Below are positions 43,887-53,793 of a stretch of 64,000 nucleotides of DNA, piece by piece. How positions within the stretch are numbered: position 1 is the stretch's first letter; each line of letters starts with the position of its first letter. The translations under genes were made by a program, and so were the position numbers. Origin of the DNA: Hyphomicrobiaceae bacterium (GTDB taxonomy: Bacteria > Pseudomonadota > Alphaproteobacteria > Rhizobiales > Hyphomicrobiaceae); contig JAKFWF010000058.1 of the NCBI GenBank assembly GCA_021730785.1, forward strand, positions 1 to 64,000, written 5' to 3'. A model generated the notes under the pieces. The model was not told where the DNA came from. It saw only the letters and a list, made by a program, of their open reading frames with translations, and did not search any database.

Positions 43887-44812
43887 GCGTGTCCATCTTT
43901 CCGGGAACTGACGTGAACCGTTGCTGGCCCCGGCAGCGTTTCGGCGCCAACGATGCGCTCCAGATGACGCTTGAGGCGGTCCTTGAGGGGCGCGCTCGCC
44001 GCCAGAATGTCCTTCACCTTGTGGAACTCCAGGGCATTGTACTGGTCGAGTTCGACGTCGATATAGACATCGGGCTGGGTGTGCTTGAGTTTCTCGCGCG
44101 TGATGCTCTTTTCCAGGATCTGCAGCGACTGGGCGGCGACCACCATGGCCGACGGGCGTGCGCCGATCGCGATCTCGGACGCAGCTCCGCTGACGTCGAT
44201 CGCGACCGTGATGTCGGCGTCGCCCGCCAGCAGGTCGAAGGGGAGTGGATTGACGAGACCGCCATCGACCAGCGTGCGCCCCTCGATGATCACCGGCTGG
44301 AACACAATCGGAATCGCGATGCTGGCGGCGACCGCGGGGCGAAGCGCGCCGCTGTGCAGGATGACGGCCGAGCGTGAGCCAAGGTCGGTCGCCACCACCC
44401 GAAGCGGGATCGCCAGGGCTGCAAAATCGTTGGCGATCTGGGTGGGAAATACCAAGTCGAGGAGCGTTTGCGAGTTCAGCAGTGCCGAGCGCAGCGGAAA
44501 CAGGTTGAGCAACTTCTGGACGGGGTCGGAGCGTGCCTGGAATAATTGCCGGGCGATGTCCATGCGGCGGCCGAGCGTCTCTTCGGTCAATGCGCGGATG
44601 TGGCGGGCCGACATGCCGGACGCATAGGCCGCGCCGAACAGTGCACCGATCGACGTGCCGGCGATCACCTTCGGCCGGAGCCCGAGGTCATCGAACACCT
44701 CCAGCACCAGGATATGGGCGAGGCCACGTGCGCCGCCGCCGCCGAGCGCGAGCGCGATCGAGGGCGTTGCCGTCGGCAGGTGCTGGTTTGCTGGCGTCAG
44801 CGCGTTGCGCAT
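43883..44812 (-). CDS. Patatin-like phospholipase, copy B
   Basis: A 309-residue paralogue of the following gene, with LGGGGARGLAH, Ser54 in GTSIG and VDGGLVNP. It has the same domain order and a longer, divergent C-terminus (LERIVGAETLPGPATVHVSS). Tandem arrangement with overlapping ends indicates a local duplication followed by divergence. It lies three bases downstream of the haloacetate dehalogenase gene on the same strand, so one transcript is likely. Confidence 0.9.
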   Translation of the reverse strand: MRNALTPANQHLPTATPSIALALGGGGARGLAHILVLEVFDDLGLRPKVIAGTSIGALFGAAYASGMSARHIRALTEETLGRRMDIARQLFQARSDPVQKLLNLFPLRSALLNSQTLLDLVFPTQIANDFAALAIPLRVVATDLGSRSAVILHSGALRPAVAASIAIPIVFQPVIIEGRTLVDGGLVNPLPFDLLAGDADITVAIDVSGAASEIAIGARPSAMVVAAQSLQILEKSITREKLKHTQPDVYIDVELDQYNALEFHKVKDILAASAPLKDRLKRHLERIVGAETLPGPATVHVSSRKDGHA

Positions 44813-44815
44813 GGG

Positions 44816-45742
44816 CTATCCTGCGGCGTCGGCGGTGATGAACGGCAGCAGGGCGGCCAGGGTATCTGCCGGGTTCTCTTCCATCAGGAAGTGCCCGCTG
44901 CGGATTTCGGCGCCGATCACGCCGGGCGCCCAGCGGCGCCACACGTCGAGCGACGTGGCCGTACCCTTGGCAAGATAGTCCGAACTCCACAGGTGCAGGG
45001 TCGGGATCGAGATTTTGGCGCCCGCGTCCCGTGAAGCGGCGTCGGCCAGCCGGTCGTAGGTGGCGCCGGCGCGGTAGTCCTCGCATACCGCATGGATGCG
45101 CTCGGGCGCGAGCAAGGCCGCGCGATAGTGCTGCAGCGCTCGGGGCGCGAATGCGGCGAGCGACTTCGTCATCGTCCAGCTGGCGAGCGTGTGGTCCACA
45201 TAGGAGGCGGGGTTGGCCGCGATCAGTGTTTCCGGCAGCGACGCCGGCTGAGCCAGGAACGACCAATGATAGGAATTGATCGCAGCCTGCCAGCGCCAGC
45301 CGTCCCACACGTCGATGGTCGGCAGGATGTCGAGCGGCATCAGCTTGGTGACGACCTCTGGATGGTCGAGCGCCAGGCGATAGGCGACGCGAGCACCGCG
45401 ATCATGGCCTGCCACCATGAACCGGCTGTGGCCAAGCGCTGCCATGACGTCGCGGATGTCACGTGCCATGGCGCGCTTCGAATAGACCTCGTGGTCGGGG
45501 TCCGTCGCAAGCGTGCTCAGCGGGCAGGAACTGGCCCCATAGCCACGCAGGTCGGGAATGACGAGCGTCGCATGGCGGGCCAATTCGCCTGCGATTTTGT
45601 GCCAGCATACGTGCGTCTGCGGATAGCCGTGCAGCAGGACGAGGGGCGGACCCGAGCCGCCCACTCGGGCCTGGATCTCGGCGCCCGTAGTCTTGAGGCG
45701 GCGCGTCGCGAATCCGGGATAGAGATCGGGCAAGTCGTTCAT
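44816..45742 (-). CDS. Haloacetate (fluoroacetate) dehalogenase
   Basis: Alpha/beta hydrolase of 308 residues that should hydrolyse a carbon-halogen bond of haloacetate to glycolate. All functional residues known for Rhodopseudomonas fluoroacetate dehalogenase RPA1163 are found at a constant shift of +4: nucleophile Asp114 with Arg115 and Arg118 (GHDRGARV), Asp138 (LDILPT), the halide pocket His159-Trp160 ([10 protein letters not shown]) and Tyr223 (CEDYRAGA), and His284 (SGHFLMEE). The nearest alternatives, epoxide hydrolases, lack the HW..Y halide pocket. The stop of the upstream purD overlaps its start by four bases. The residue comparison is from memory. Confidence 0.86.
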   Translation of the reverse strand: MNDLPDLYPGFATRRLKTTGAEIQARVGGSGPPLVLLHGYPQTHVCWHKIAGELARHATLVIPDLRGYGASSCPLSTLATDPDHEVYSKRAMARDIRDVMAALGHSRFMVAGHDRGARVAYRLALDHPEVVTKLMPLDILPTIDVWDGWRWQAAINSYHWSFLAQPASLPETLIAANPASYVDHTLASWTMTKSLAAFAPRALQHYRAALLAPERIHAVCEDYRAGATYDRLADAASRDAGAKISIPTLHLWSSDYLAKGTATSLDVWRRWAPGVIGAEIRSGHFLMEENPADTLAALLPFITADAAG

Positions 45743-47028
45743 GACAGTTTCCCTTCGCGCTCCCGCGCAATGGCCCGCCAGCCGATGTCGCGGCGGCAGA
45801 AGCCGCCGGGCCAGTCGAGCTGGTCGATCGCCACATAGGCCTGGCCCTGGGCTTCGGCTACACTGTGGCCGATTGCCGTGATGTTGAGGACACGGCCGCC
45901 GTTGGCCTGGATCTGGTCGCCGCGGCGGATCGTACCGGCATGGAAAATGGCGACGCCATCGATCTTGGCCGCGGCGTCGAGCCCCTTGATCTCGCTGCCT
46001 TTCTTGATCTTGCCGGGATAGCCCTTGGCGGCCATCACGACGGTCAGCGCCACCTCGTCACGCCAGCGCAGATCGAAGGTCGACAGCACGCCGTCGGCAG
46101 TGGCGAGCAATGCTGCCAGCAGGTCGGATTTCAGCCGGGGCAGCAGCACCTGCGTTTCCGGATCGCCGAAGCGCACGTTGTACTCGATCAGCTTCGGCCC
46201 GGCTTCCGTGATCATCAGTCCGGCATAGAGGACGCCCTTGAACGGCATGCCGCGCTTCATCATGCCGGCAACCGTCGGGCGGATGATCTCGTCCATCACG
46301 CGGGCATTGAGGTCAGGCGTCATGACGGGGGCCGGCGAGTAGGCGCCCATGCCGCCGGTGTTGAGCCCGACGTCGCCGTCGCTGACCCGCTTGTGGTCCT
46401 GGGCGGTGGCAAGTGCCAGGGCATACTGGCCATCGCACAGGGCAAAGAAGCTCGCTTCCTCGCCGTCCATGAACTCTTCGATCACGACCTCGGCGCCGGC
46501 TGCGCCGAAGGCGCCGGCAAAGCAGGCGTCGATCGCGGCTGCGGCCTCCGCCTTCGACATGGCGATGACGACGCCCTTGCCGGCCGCGAGCCCATCGGCC
46601 TTGATGACGATCGGCAGCGGCTGGCCGGCGAGGTAGGCCTTGGCAGCGCCCGCCTCGCTGAAGCGACCGTAGGCCGCGGTCGGAATGGCGAACTCGGTGC
46701 AGAAATCCTTCGTGAAGCCCTTCGAGCCCTCGAGTTGGGCGGCAGCCCGGGTCGGCCCGAACGCCTTGATGCCGGCAGCGGTCAGATCATCAATGAGACC
46801 AGCGACGAGGGGGCCTTCGGGGCCAACCACGACGAAATCAATTTTGTTGTCGTGGCAGGCGCGAATGATCGACGCGTGATCGGTGAGGTCGAGCAGCAGG
46901 CAGGTTGCGACCTCGGCGATGCCGGCGTTGCCCGGCGCACACCACAGCTTGGTGACCAGCGGGCTTGCCGCGATCGCCCAGGCGAGCGCATGCTCGCGGC
47001 CGCCGGAGCCGAGGAGAAGGACATTCAT
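45739..47028 (-). CDS. purD: Phosphoribosylamine-glycine ligase
   Basis: ATP-grasp enzyme of purine synthesis, making GAR from phosphoribosylamine and glycine. The 429-residue protein starts [35 protein letters not shown] lies near residue 75, [14 protein letters not shown] near 144, [15 protein letters not shown] near 215, and [17 protein letters not shown] near 285. The ATG at 47028 is the only start that gives the conserved N-terminus. It is divergent from sucC across about 180 bp and overlaps the dehalogenase gene downstream. Confidence 0.96.
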   Translation of the reverse strand: MNVLLLGSGGREHALAWAIAASPLVTKLWCAPGNAGIAEVATCLLLDLTDHASIIRACHDNKIDFVVVGPEGPLVAGLIDDLTAAGIKAFGPTRAAAQLEGSKGFTKDFCTEFAIPTAAYGRFSEAGAAKAYLAGQPLPIVIKADGLAAGKGVVIAMSKAEAAAAIDACFAGAFGAAGAEVVIEEFMDGEEASFFALCDGQYALALATAQDHKRVSDGDVGLNTGGMGAYSPAPVMTPDLNARVMDEIIRPTVAGMMKRGMPFKGVLYAGLMITEAGPKLIEYNVRFGDPETQVLLPRLKSDLLAALLATADGVLSTFDLRWRDEVALTVVMAAKGYPGKIKKGSEIKGLDAAAKIDGVAIFHAGTIRRGDQIQANGGRVLNITAIGHSVAEAQGQAYVAIDQLDWPGGFCRRDIGWRAIAREREGKLS

Positions 47029-47207
47029 GGAGCGTGCCTCAACGATCAACCTGCTGCGTTCGGCTCGATGTAGGCAGCCGTCGTTTGAAAATCCATGCCC
47101 TTCTCTGGCCTTGTCCTGTGCCAAACACCAGCCTTTGCATCGCAGCGCAGGCGCGCTATGAGCACAGGCGAAATCAGCGGCGCACCGACCCAGCACGGGA
47201 ACTGACC

Positions 47208-48407
47208 ATGAACATCCACGAATACCAGGCCAAGGATCTCTATCGCCAGTACGGCATCCCGACCACCAAGGGCTATGCTGCGTTCACGGTCGATGAAGCG
47301 GTCGAGGGCGCGAAGAAGTTGCCGGGTCCGGTGTGGGTGGTGAAGTCGCAGATCCATGCCGGGGGCCGCGGCAAGGGCACGTTCAAGGAAGCTGCCGCCG
47401 GGACTGCGGGCGGCGTGCGCCTCGCCAAGTCGATCGACGAAGTGAAGATGTTTGCCAAGCAGATGCTCGGCAACACGCTCGTCACCATCCAGACCGGCGA
47501 CGCGGGCCGCGTCGTCAAGCGGCTCTACGTGGAAGATGGTTCGGCGATCGCGCGCGAACTTTATCTCTCGGCCCTGGTCGACCGCGCCACCTCGCGCATC
47601 GCCTTCATCGTGTCGACCGAAGGCGGCATGGACATCGAGAAGGTGGCGCACGACACGCCGCAGAAGATCCACACCTTTTCGATCGACCCGGCGTCCGGCT
47701 ACTTCCCCTATCATGGCCGCAAGATCGCCTTCGCCCTCGGCCTGACCGGCGCCCAGGTCAACCAGTGCGTCGCCATGGTCGGCAACATCTACAAGATGTT
47801 CGTCGACAAGGACATGAGCTTGCTCGAGATCAACCCGCTGGTCGTCACCAAGGACGGCAACCTGATCTGCCTCGACGGCAAGATGGACTTCGACGGCAAC
47901 GCCCTGTTCCGCCACAAGGACATCGTCGAGCTGCGCGACCTTGAGGAGGAAGATCCAGCCGAGGTCGAGGCCTCGAAGTACGATCTCAACTACATCAAGC
48001 TCGACGGCCAGATCGGTTGCATGGTGAACGGCGCCGGCCTCGCCATGGCCAGCATGGACATCATCAAGCTCTATGGCATGGAGCCGGCGAACTTCCTCGA
48101 CGTAGGCGGCGGCGCGACCAAGGAAAAGGTGGCGGCGGCCTTCAAGATCATCCTGTCCGACAAGAACGTGAAGGGCATTCTGGTCAACATCTTCGGCGGC
48201 ATCATGCGTTGCGACATCATCGCCGAGGGCGTGGTGGCGGCGGCACGCGACATGGCGATCAAGGTGCCGCTGGTGGTGCGCCTCGAAGGTACCAACGTCG
48301 ACCTCGGCAAGAAAATCTTGTCCGAGAGCGGCCTGAAGATCGTGCCGGCCGACAACCTCGCCGACGCTGCCAAGAAAATCACGGATGAAGTGCGCAAGCT
48401 CGGCTGA
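47208..48407 (+). CDS. sucC: Succinate-CoA ligase (ADP-forming) beta subunit
   Basis: TCA-cycle enzyme subunit of 399 residues. [20 protein letters not shown] is the standard start; the ATP-grasp part shows [12 protein letters not shown] near residue 46 and [13 protein letters not shown] near 205, and the C-terminal ligase domain has [14 protein letters not shown] near 292 and [10 protein letters not shown] near 325. The sequence fits SucC better than malate thiokinase MtkA as far as can be judged by eye. Unusually, sucD does not follow; a DUF815 ATPase gene comes next after 114 bp, so the alpha subunit must be encoded elsewhere. Confidence 0.95.
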   Translation: MNIHEYQAKDLYRQYGIPTTKGYAAFTVDEAVEGAKKLPGPVWVVKSQIHAGGRGKGTFKEAAAGTAGGVRLAKSIDEVKMFAKQMLGNTLVTIQTGDAGRVVKRLYVEDGSAIARELYLSALVDRATSRIAFIVSTEGGMDIEKVAHDTPQKIHTFSIDPASGYFPYHGRKIAFALGLTGAQVNQCVAMVGNIYKMFVDKDMSLLEINPLVVTKDGNLICLDGKMDFDGNALFRHKDIVELRDLEEEDPAEVEASKYDLNYIKLDGQIGCMVNGAGLAMASMDIIKLYGMEPANFLDVGGGATKEKVAAAFKIILSDKNVKGILVNIFGGIMRCDIIAEGVVAAARDMAIKVPLVVRLEGTNVDLGKKILSESGLKIVPADNLADAAKKITDEVRKLG

Positions 48408-48521
48408 GCGGACAAGTATTCGGGGCCAAGGGTGACACCACCGTTCCCAGTCCCGCGACTGGCCGATGCGCCTTGGCCATGAGCATTCGCCCGCCAACCT
48501 TCCCCCGCGCACGAGTTCCCG

Positions 48522-49397
48522 ATGACGACCAGCGACACTGACCTATTGGCCCGGATCGCGGCCGCCCTGGAGCGGCTCGCGCCGACGCCCCCTGCCGCGC
48601 CCGACTTCGAACGGGCAGAAGCGTTCGTGTGGCATGCGACGCCCGAAGGCTTCCAGGCCGTGCCGGAGATCAATCGCGTACCGCTCGCCCTCCTCAAGAG
48701 CATCGATCGTGCCGCCGAACAGTTGCTCGACAACACGCGACGCTTCGCCGACGGGTTGCCGGCCAACAACGCCCTGCTGTGGGGCGCGCGCGGCATGGGC
48801 AAGTCGTCGCTCGTCAAGGCGGCCCATGCCGAGGTCGGCCGGGCGCTCGCCAAGAAAAAAGCCGGCCACGGCCTGAAGCTCGTCGAAATCCACCGCGAGG
48901 ACATCGACAGCCTGCCGCGCTGCCTCGGCCACATCCGCCCGAGCCGGCACCGCTTCATCATCTTCTGTGATGATCTGTCGTTTGACCGCGACGACACATC
49001 CTACAAGTCGCTGAAGGCGGTGCTGGAAGGTGGCATCGAAGGACGTCCGGCCAACGTGGTGTTCTACGCCACCTCCAACCGCCGCCACCTGATGCCGCGC
49101 GACATGGTCGACAACGAGCGGGGCAGCGCCATCAATCCGGGCGAGGCGGTCGAGGAGAAGGTGTCGCTGTCGGACCGCTTCGGCCTGTGGCTCGGCTTCC
49201 ACAACGGCAGCCAGGACGACTATCTCGACATGGTCCGGGGCTATGCCGCTCATCACAAGCTGAAAGTCGCCGACGATGCGCTCGTACACGATGCCCTGGA
49301 GTGGAGCATCACGCGCGGCGGGCGCTCGGGCCGCGTCGCCTGGCAGTTCATCCACGACCTGGCCGGCCGCCTCGGGCAGCAGCTCAAGGTCGAGTGA
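48522..49397 (+). CDS. DUF815-type AAA ATPase
   Basis: A 291-residue P-loop ATPase of the DUF815 family. An N-terminal helical part is followed by Walker A GARGMGKSSLVKAAH near residue 87, Walker B FIIFCDDLSFD near 147 and a sensor-like YATSNRRHLMPRDM near 185, with a helical lid at the end (SGRVAWQFIHDLAGRL). The family is widespread and its cellular role is not well defined. It follows sucC in the same direction. Confidence 0.88.
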   Translation: MTTSDTDLLARIAAALERLAPTPPAAPDFERAEAFVWHATPEGFQAVPEINRVPLALLKSIDRAAEQLLDNTRRFADGLPANNALLWGARGMGKSSLVKAAHAEVGRALAKKKAGHGLKLVEIHREDIDSLPRCLGHIRPSRHRFIIFCDDLSFDRDDTSYKSLKAVLEGGIEGRPANVVFYATSNRRHLMPRDMVDNERGSAINPGEAVEEKVSLSDRFGLWLGFHNGSQDDYLDMVRGYAAHHKLKVADDALVHDALEWSITRGGRSGRVAWQFIHDLAGRLGQQLKVE

Positions 49398-49489
49398 CGA
49401 AATTCAGCACACATCATGCGCAAAACGCACAGAACATCAGCTCCGTGCGTTCCAGTCAGATTGCGGCGTCGACGTAAACCGATGATCCC

Positions 49490-49759
49490 TCAACCGCGCC
49501 AGCGGAACCCACCGCACCGGCGGTCGAGATCGGCGCGCAGTTCGTTGTGGATCTGGCGCTCGCGCCGATCGAAGCGACCGTCGTTGGAAAGCGCGCGGCG
49601 GTCGAAGTCGCGCAGGCGCCAGGCCTTCTCCTGGCAGACGCGATGGTGACGCTGCTCATAGCGATGTTCGCCACGATTGTACGGTGACAGAACGAATTGG
49701 GCAGACGCCGAACTTGCGCCAACCGCGAGCAGTGCGGCCGCAAGGATAACTTTCTTCAT
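49490..49759 (-). CDS. Small secreted protein, Arg-rich
   Basis: An 89-residue protein with a signal peptide (MKKVILAAALLAVGASSASA, cleavage before QF). The mature 68 residues are rich in Arg and aromatic residues with a Cys pair (HRVCQEKAW and DRRCGGF), probably a disulphide. The ATG at 49759 follows a GATCATCTCG stretch; an ATG at 49780 is less likely. I do not recognise a family. Confidence 0.6.
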   Translation of the reverse strand: MKKVILAAALLAVGASSASAQFVLSPYNRGEHRYEQRHHRVCQEKAWRLRDFDRRALSNDGRFDRRERQIHNELRADLDRRCGGFRWRG

Positions 49760-50066
49760 CGAGATGATCCCCTCATGCATGATGCCGCTGCTGGAACGCA
49801 GGGACAGGCTGCTCAACTACAGATGCGCCATGAACCCGACATGAATATCCGATCCTTCGTCGCGATCCAGCATGTACGAGGTGAGCATAATCGTTTGCAA
49901 GGGCGCGGCTGCGGAATTTGTTTCACCAATCAGTCAACAGCGAGCACGTGCACGACCTCATGCGGCCGCAATCCGTATCTATCGCGACGCGCGGATTGTC
50001 CCTATGGTCGAGGCCACGCTCCATTTCTGGTCCCATATCCGGCGTCCTTACAACGGAACCACTGCC
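49760..50066. other. Divergent intergenic region, nothing recognised
   Basis: About 300 bp between the small secreted protein and the OmpA-family gene. The plus-strand frame that continues the OmpA gene upstream to 49872 lacks coding character. Promoters for both genes must lie here but I could not identify them. Confidence 0.4.
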
Positions 50067-51536
50067 ATGAACCGTCGACACGTGAAGGCGCTGCAGTTTG
50101 CAATGACACTGCCTCTCATCATGGCCGGCACCGTTCGTGCCGCCGATCAGCCTACCCCCACGGGGCGCTTCGATCTCGCGCAGGCTCAACCAGCCGAGGA
50201 TCCAGCTGTCCGCAAGCGGCGTGAGGAAGAGCAGAAGCGCCGCCAGCAGCAGCAGCCCCAGCAACAGCAGCGTCCGCCACAGCAGCAACAGCCCCAGCAG
50301 CAGCGCCCAGCGCAGCAGGCGCCACAGCAACAGCAGCGACCTGCCAGCCAGGAAGGTCCGCGTCGCGAGCGGCCATCGCAGCCGCCGCAACAGCAACAAG
50401 TCCAGCCGCAAGTGCCAAAGCAGTTCGTGCCGCCGCCGGTTCGCCAGGCAGCGCCTCCCCTGCCGCCGCCGGTTGCGACACCGCGCGCAGCGCCAGCGCC
50501 CGCACCATCGGCCCAGCCGGCGACGCCATTCATTCGCCCCTCCTCGCCTGAGGGCCAGCGGGCCGCACCATCGACGGGCGGACCCTCTCCTTTCGCGCGC
50601 TCTCAGGGCGGCTCGCCGCCGCCCGTGCGCCTCGACCAGGTCCAGCGGAGCCGTGAAACACGCATTGAAGCGGGGGGCCGCCGCACCGTGGTGCAGGAGA
50701 ACAACCGTTTCATCATCAGGCAGGACAATCGGGTGTTCGTCCGGCATGATGAGGCTGACCGGTTCCGCCGGCTGCAGAACGCACGCACCGTGTCGATCTC
50801 TGGTGGCGGCTCGCAGACCTTCCATACGCGGCCCGACGGCTTTCGCGTCATCACCGAGACCGATCGCAACGGCGGTCTCGTCCGGCGCTATCGCCGTGGT
50901 CCCGACGGCCGTGAGTTCAACATCATCGACAACCGGCGCTTCTGGCGCAATGCCGCGATCGGTGTCGGCGTGGGCGCGGTCACCGCGGCCATCATCCTCA
51001 ATTTGCGCCGTCCTGTCGTGACGATCCCGCGCCATGCCTACATCGTGGATTATGCCCGTGCATCAGATGATGATCTCTACGAAACGCTGAACGCGCCGCC
51101 GGTCGAAAATCTGGATCGCGCCTATTCACTCGAAGAAGTGCGCTACAATCTGCCACTGCGCGAGCGCATGCGCAGCATCGACCTGGACGACATCACCTTC
51201 GGCTCGGGCGACATCGACGTATCGCCAGACCAGCACCGCAAGCTCGAGCGTCTGGCTCGCGTCATCGAGCGGGTGCTGCGGTCGAACCCGGATGAAGTGT
51301 TCTTGATCGAGGGACACACCGATGCGGTCGGCGACGATGTCGACAACCTCAGTTTGTCGGATCGCCGCGCCCAGTCAGTCGCCCAGATCCTCTCCGAGGA
51401 GTTCGGCGTGCCGCCCGAGAACCTCGTCACCCAGGGCTACGGCGAGCAGTTCCTGAAGATCGACTCGAGAGAGCCCGAGCGTCTCAATCGGCGCGTCACG
51501 GTGCGTCGCGTCACGCCGCTGCTCGGCGACCAGTGA
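50067..51536 (+). CDS. OmpA-family protein with Gln-rich linker
   Basis: A 489-residue envelope protein. Residues 1-28 are a signal peptide ending GTVRAAD. Residues 45-190 are extremely rich in Gln and Pro (runs such as RRQQQQPQQQQ), a likely disordered spacer. A central segment has beta-repeat character (FIIRQDNRVFVRHDEADRFRR), and a hydrophobic stretch lies at about 294-312. The last 125 residues are an OmpA/MotB peptidoglycan-binding domain (IEGHTDAVGDDVDNLSLSDRRAQSV, then NLVTQGYGEQF and NRRVTVRRV). It probably ties the membrane to peptidoglycan. Confidence 0.87.
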   Translation: MNRRHVKALQFAMTLPLIMAGTVRAADQPTPTGRFDLAQAQPAEDPAVRKRREEEQKRRQQQQPQQQQRPPQQQQPQQQRPAQQAPQQQQRPASQEGPRRERPSQPPQQQQVQPQVPKQFVPPPVRQAAPPLPPPVATPRAAPAPAPSAQPATPFIRPSSPEGQRAAPSTGGPSPFARSQGGSPPPVRLDQVQRSRETRIEAGGRRTVVQENNRFIIRQDNRVFVRHDEADRFRRLQNARTVSISGGGSQTFHTRPDGFRVITETDRNGGLVRRYRRGPDGREFNIIDNRRFWRNAAIGVGVGAVTAAIILNLRRPVVTIPRHAYIVDYARASDDDLYETLNAPPVENLDRAYSLEEVRYNLPLRERMRSIDLDDITFGSGDIDVSPDQHRKLERLARVIERVLRSNPDEVFLIEGHTDAVGDDVDNLSLSDRRAQSVAQILSEEFGVPPENLVTQGYGEQFLKIDSREPERLNRRVTVRRVTPLLGDQ

Positions 51537-51674
51537 GCCGCGGCAGTCGAGTGCAGTTACCGGATTTGAAGGTGAGTGCCGACACACAGCAATATGAGAG
51601 ATCGGCAACTGTGCCTGATTGAGCCCGATCCGTGCTAGAGTGGCGGCAACGTTTCCCACCGCCACTGGTGACCC

Positions 51675-52355
51675 ATGCGGATCTTGATTATTGAAGACGA
51701 CATCGAAGCCGGGCTTTTTCTGCAGAAGGCTTTGAAAGAGAGCGGCCACACCGTCGACCAGGCACACGACGGCGACGACGGCATCGCGCTCGCCCGCGAC
51801 GGCGGCCATGACGTGCTGATCGTCGACCGCATGCTGCCGAAGATGGACGGCCTGACCCTCGTCAAAACCCTCCGCGCCGAGGGGGTGCGAACTCCCGTGC
51901 TGTTCCTGTCGGCGCTCGGCGCGGTCGATGATCGGGTGAAGGGCTTGCGTGCTGGCGGCGACGACTACCTGACCAAGCCCTACGCTTTCACCGAGCTGCT
52001 GGCCCGTATCGAAGTCCTGGTGCGGCGCCGCGAACCGCAGGAGACGCAGACCCGCTATCAGGTCGGCGATCTCGTGCTCGACCGGCTGTCGCACCGCGTG
52101 ACGCGGGCCGGCGAGGCGGTGCTGCTGCAGCCGCGCGAATACCGGCTGCTCGAATACATGATGCGCAACGCCGGGCAGGTGGTGACGCGCACCATGCTGC
52201 TGGAGAAAGTCTGGGACTACCACTTCGATCCGCAGACCAATGTGATCGACGTGCACGTGTCCCGCCTCCGGGGCAAGATCGACAAGGGCTTCGACCGCCC
52301 CCTCCTGCACACCGTGCGCGGCTCGGGATATATGCTGCGTGATGGCACTATCTGA
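51675..52355 (+). CDS. OmpR-family response regulator
   Basis: A 226-residue regulator. The receiver domain (1-115) has the acidic pair EDD at 7-9, phospho-acceptor Asp51 (LIVDRMLP), the Ser in FLSALGA and Lys in YLTKPYAF. The winged helix (130-220) shows LQPREYRLLEYMMRNAGQVVT and VDVHVSRLRGKID-like DNA recognition. The end overlaps the kinase gene by 14 bases, so they form a pair. The stimulus is unknown; resemblance is to the QseB/TctD type. Confidence 0.93.
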   Translation: MRILIIEDDIEAGLFLQKALKESGHTVDQAHDGDDGIALARDGGHDVLIVDRMLPKMDGLTLVKTLRAEGVRTPVLFLSALGAVDDRVKGLRAGGDDYLTKPYAFTELLARIEVLVRRREPQETQTRYQVGDLVLDRLSHRVTRAGEAVLLQPREYRLLEYMMRNAGQVVTRTMLLEKVWDYHFDPQTNVIDVHVSRLRGKIDKGFDRPLLHTVRGSGYMLRDGTI

Positions 52356-53793
52356 ACCCGTGGACACCCGGCTCGCAAGCGCTACGTCGTCCGACCGGCT
52401 GCGCGGTTTCGCCCGCCTGCTCGCAACATCGGCTTTCCGCGTCACGGCGATCACGGTTGCGACCTTCGTGCTGACGGCTGCGGCCGTCGTTGGCACGTTG
52501 TTCTGGCAGACCAACGCAATGCTGACCGCCCAGGTGCTGCGCGGCCTCACCCAGGAGCGCTTAGCTTTCGAGGACATCGCCCGCAGCGGCGGCCCGGGCG
52601 CCGTGCAACGCGCCGTGGAGGCGCGGGCCGGTCCGATCATGCCGGGCGCGTCCCTGCTGCTGCTGCAGGAGCAAGGCGGCTCGCGGCGCGCCGGCAATCT
52701 CGATGCGTGGCCAACCGAACTCGCCGACAAGCCGGCGGGCGGCGCGTTTCACCATGGCGCCGGCCAGCCGGCAGCCGGCCTGCCGCTGCGTCTGCCCGAT
52801 GGCACGCGCCTGCTCGTTGCCCGCGACCTGCAGGACCAGCGCGCGCTGATCGATCGCATGCGCTGGCTGTTTCTCGCGGGCTTCGGGCTGCTGAGCCTGA
52901 TCGGCCTCGCCGGTGGTTTGATCGCGAGCCGCCTGATGCTCGCCCGGGTCGCGCAGATCACCGACACGGGGGCCGAGATCATGGCGGGCGACCTGTCGCG
53001 GCGTATCGCGCTGTCGGGCGGCGACGATGAGTTCGATCATCTGGCGGCCCACCTCAACGCCATGTTGGCCCGCATCGAACAGCTGATGGCCGGCATGCGC
53101 GAGGTGTCCGACAACATCGCGCACGATCTGAAAACGCCGCTCAGCCGCCTGCGCAGCCGCGCCGAAGCTGCATTACGCACGCCCACCGGCGAATCGGCCC
53201 ACGTCGAGGGGCTTAGCCGTGTGATTGAGGATGCCGACGCCATCATCCAGACCTTCAACGCGCTGCTGCTGATCGCGCGGCTGGAGGCTGGCGCCGTCGA
53301 GCGCAGCGCCGAGGTGTTCGATCTTACAGCGTTGATCGGGGACGTCGCCGAGCTGTACGAGCCGGTCGCCGAGGAAGCCGGGCAGCGGCTGATCCGCGGT
53401 GCGCTGCCGCCGCTGCGCGTGCGCGCCAACCGCCAGTTGCTCATCCAGGCACTCGCCAACCTGATCGACAATGCCCTCAAGTACGGCACTCCAGCAGCGG
53501 GCCGGGCAGGCGAGATCACGCTAACGCTCGCCGTGGTCGAAGGCTGGGTGCGGATCGCCGTCGCCGATCGGGGCGCCGGCATTCCCGCCGCCGACCGCGA
53601 CCGCGTGCGCAACCGTTTCGTGCGCCTCGACCAGAGCCGGTCGCAGCCCGGCACGGGCCTGGGCTTGAGCCTCGTCGCAGCCGTCGCCCGCCTGCACGGC
53701 GGCACCATGCTGCTCGAGGATCACGCGCCGGGGTTGCGCGTCGTCCTGGTGCTGCCGGGCACGGTGTTGGCATGCCGGGAGGCACGACCATGA
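52342..53793 (+). CDS. Two-component sensor histidine kinase
   Basis: Membrane kinase of 483 residues from the ATG at 52342. Two membrane segments (about 37-60 and 172-196) enclose a 110-residue periplasmic domain. A HAMP linker follows, then the phospho-His at 261 in HDLKTPLSRLRSR. The ATPase domain has the N box LIDNALKYG near 376, G1 VADRGAGIP near 408 and G2 GTGLGLSLVAAVARLHGG near 440. It is the partner of the preceding regulator. The stop overlaps the glnE start (ATGA). Confidence 0.93.
   Translation: MALSEPVDTRLASATSSDRLRGFARLLATSAFRVTAITVATFVLTAAAVVGTLFWQTNAMLTAQVLRGLTQERLAFEDIARSGGPGAVQRAVEARAGPIMPGASLLLLQEQGGSRRAGNLDAWPTELADKPAGGAFHHGAGQPAAGLPLRLPDGTRLLVARDLQDQRALIDRMRWLFLAGFGLLSLIGLAGGLIASRLMLARVAQITDTGAEIMAGDLSRRIALSGGDDEFDHLAAHLNAMLARIEQLMAGMREVSDNIAHDLKTPLSRLRSRAEAALRTPTGESAHVEGLSRVIEDADAIIQTFNALLLIARLEAGAVERSAEVFDLTALIGDVAELYEPVAEEAGQRLIRGALPPLRVRANRQLLIQALANLIDNALKYGTPAAGRAGEITLTLAVVEGWVRIAVADRGAGIPAADRDRVRNRFVRLDQSRSQPGTGLGLSLVAAVARLHGGTMLLEDHAPGLRVVLVLPGTVLACREARP

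Noticed and set aside
47208-48407. sucC read as malate thiokinase mtkA
   Set aside because: N-terminus, length and motifs fit SucC, and no serine-cycle genes or mtkB are nearby.
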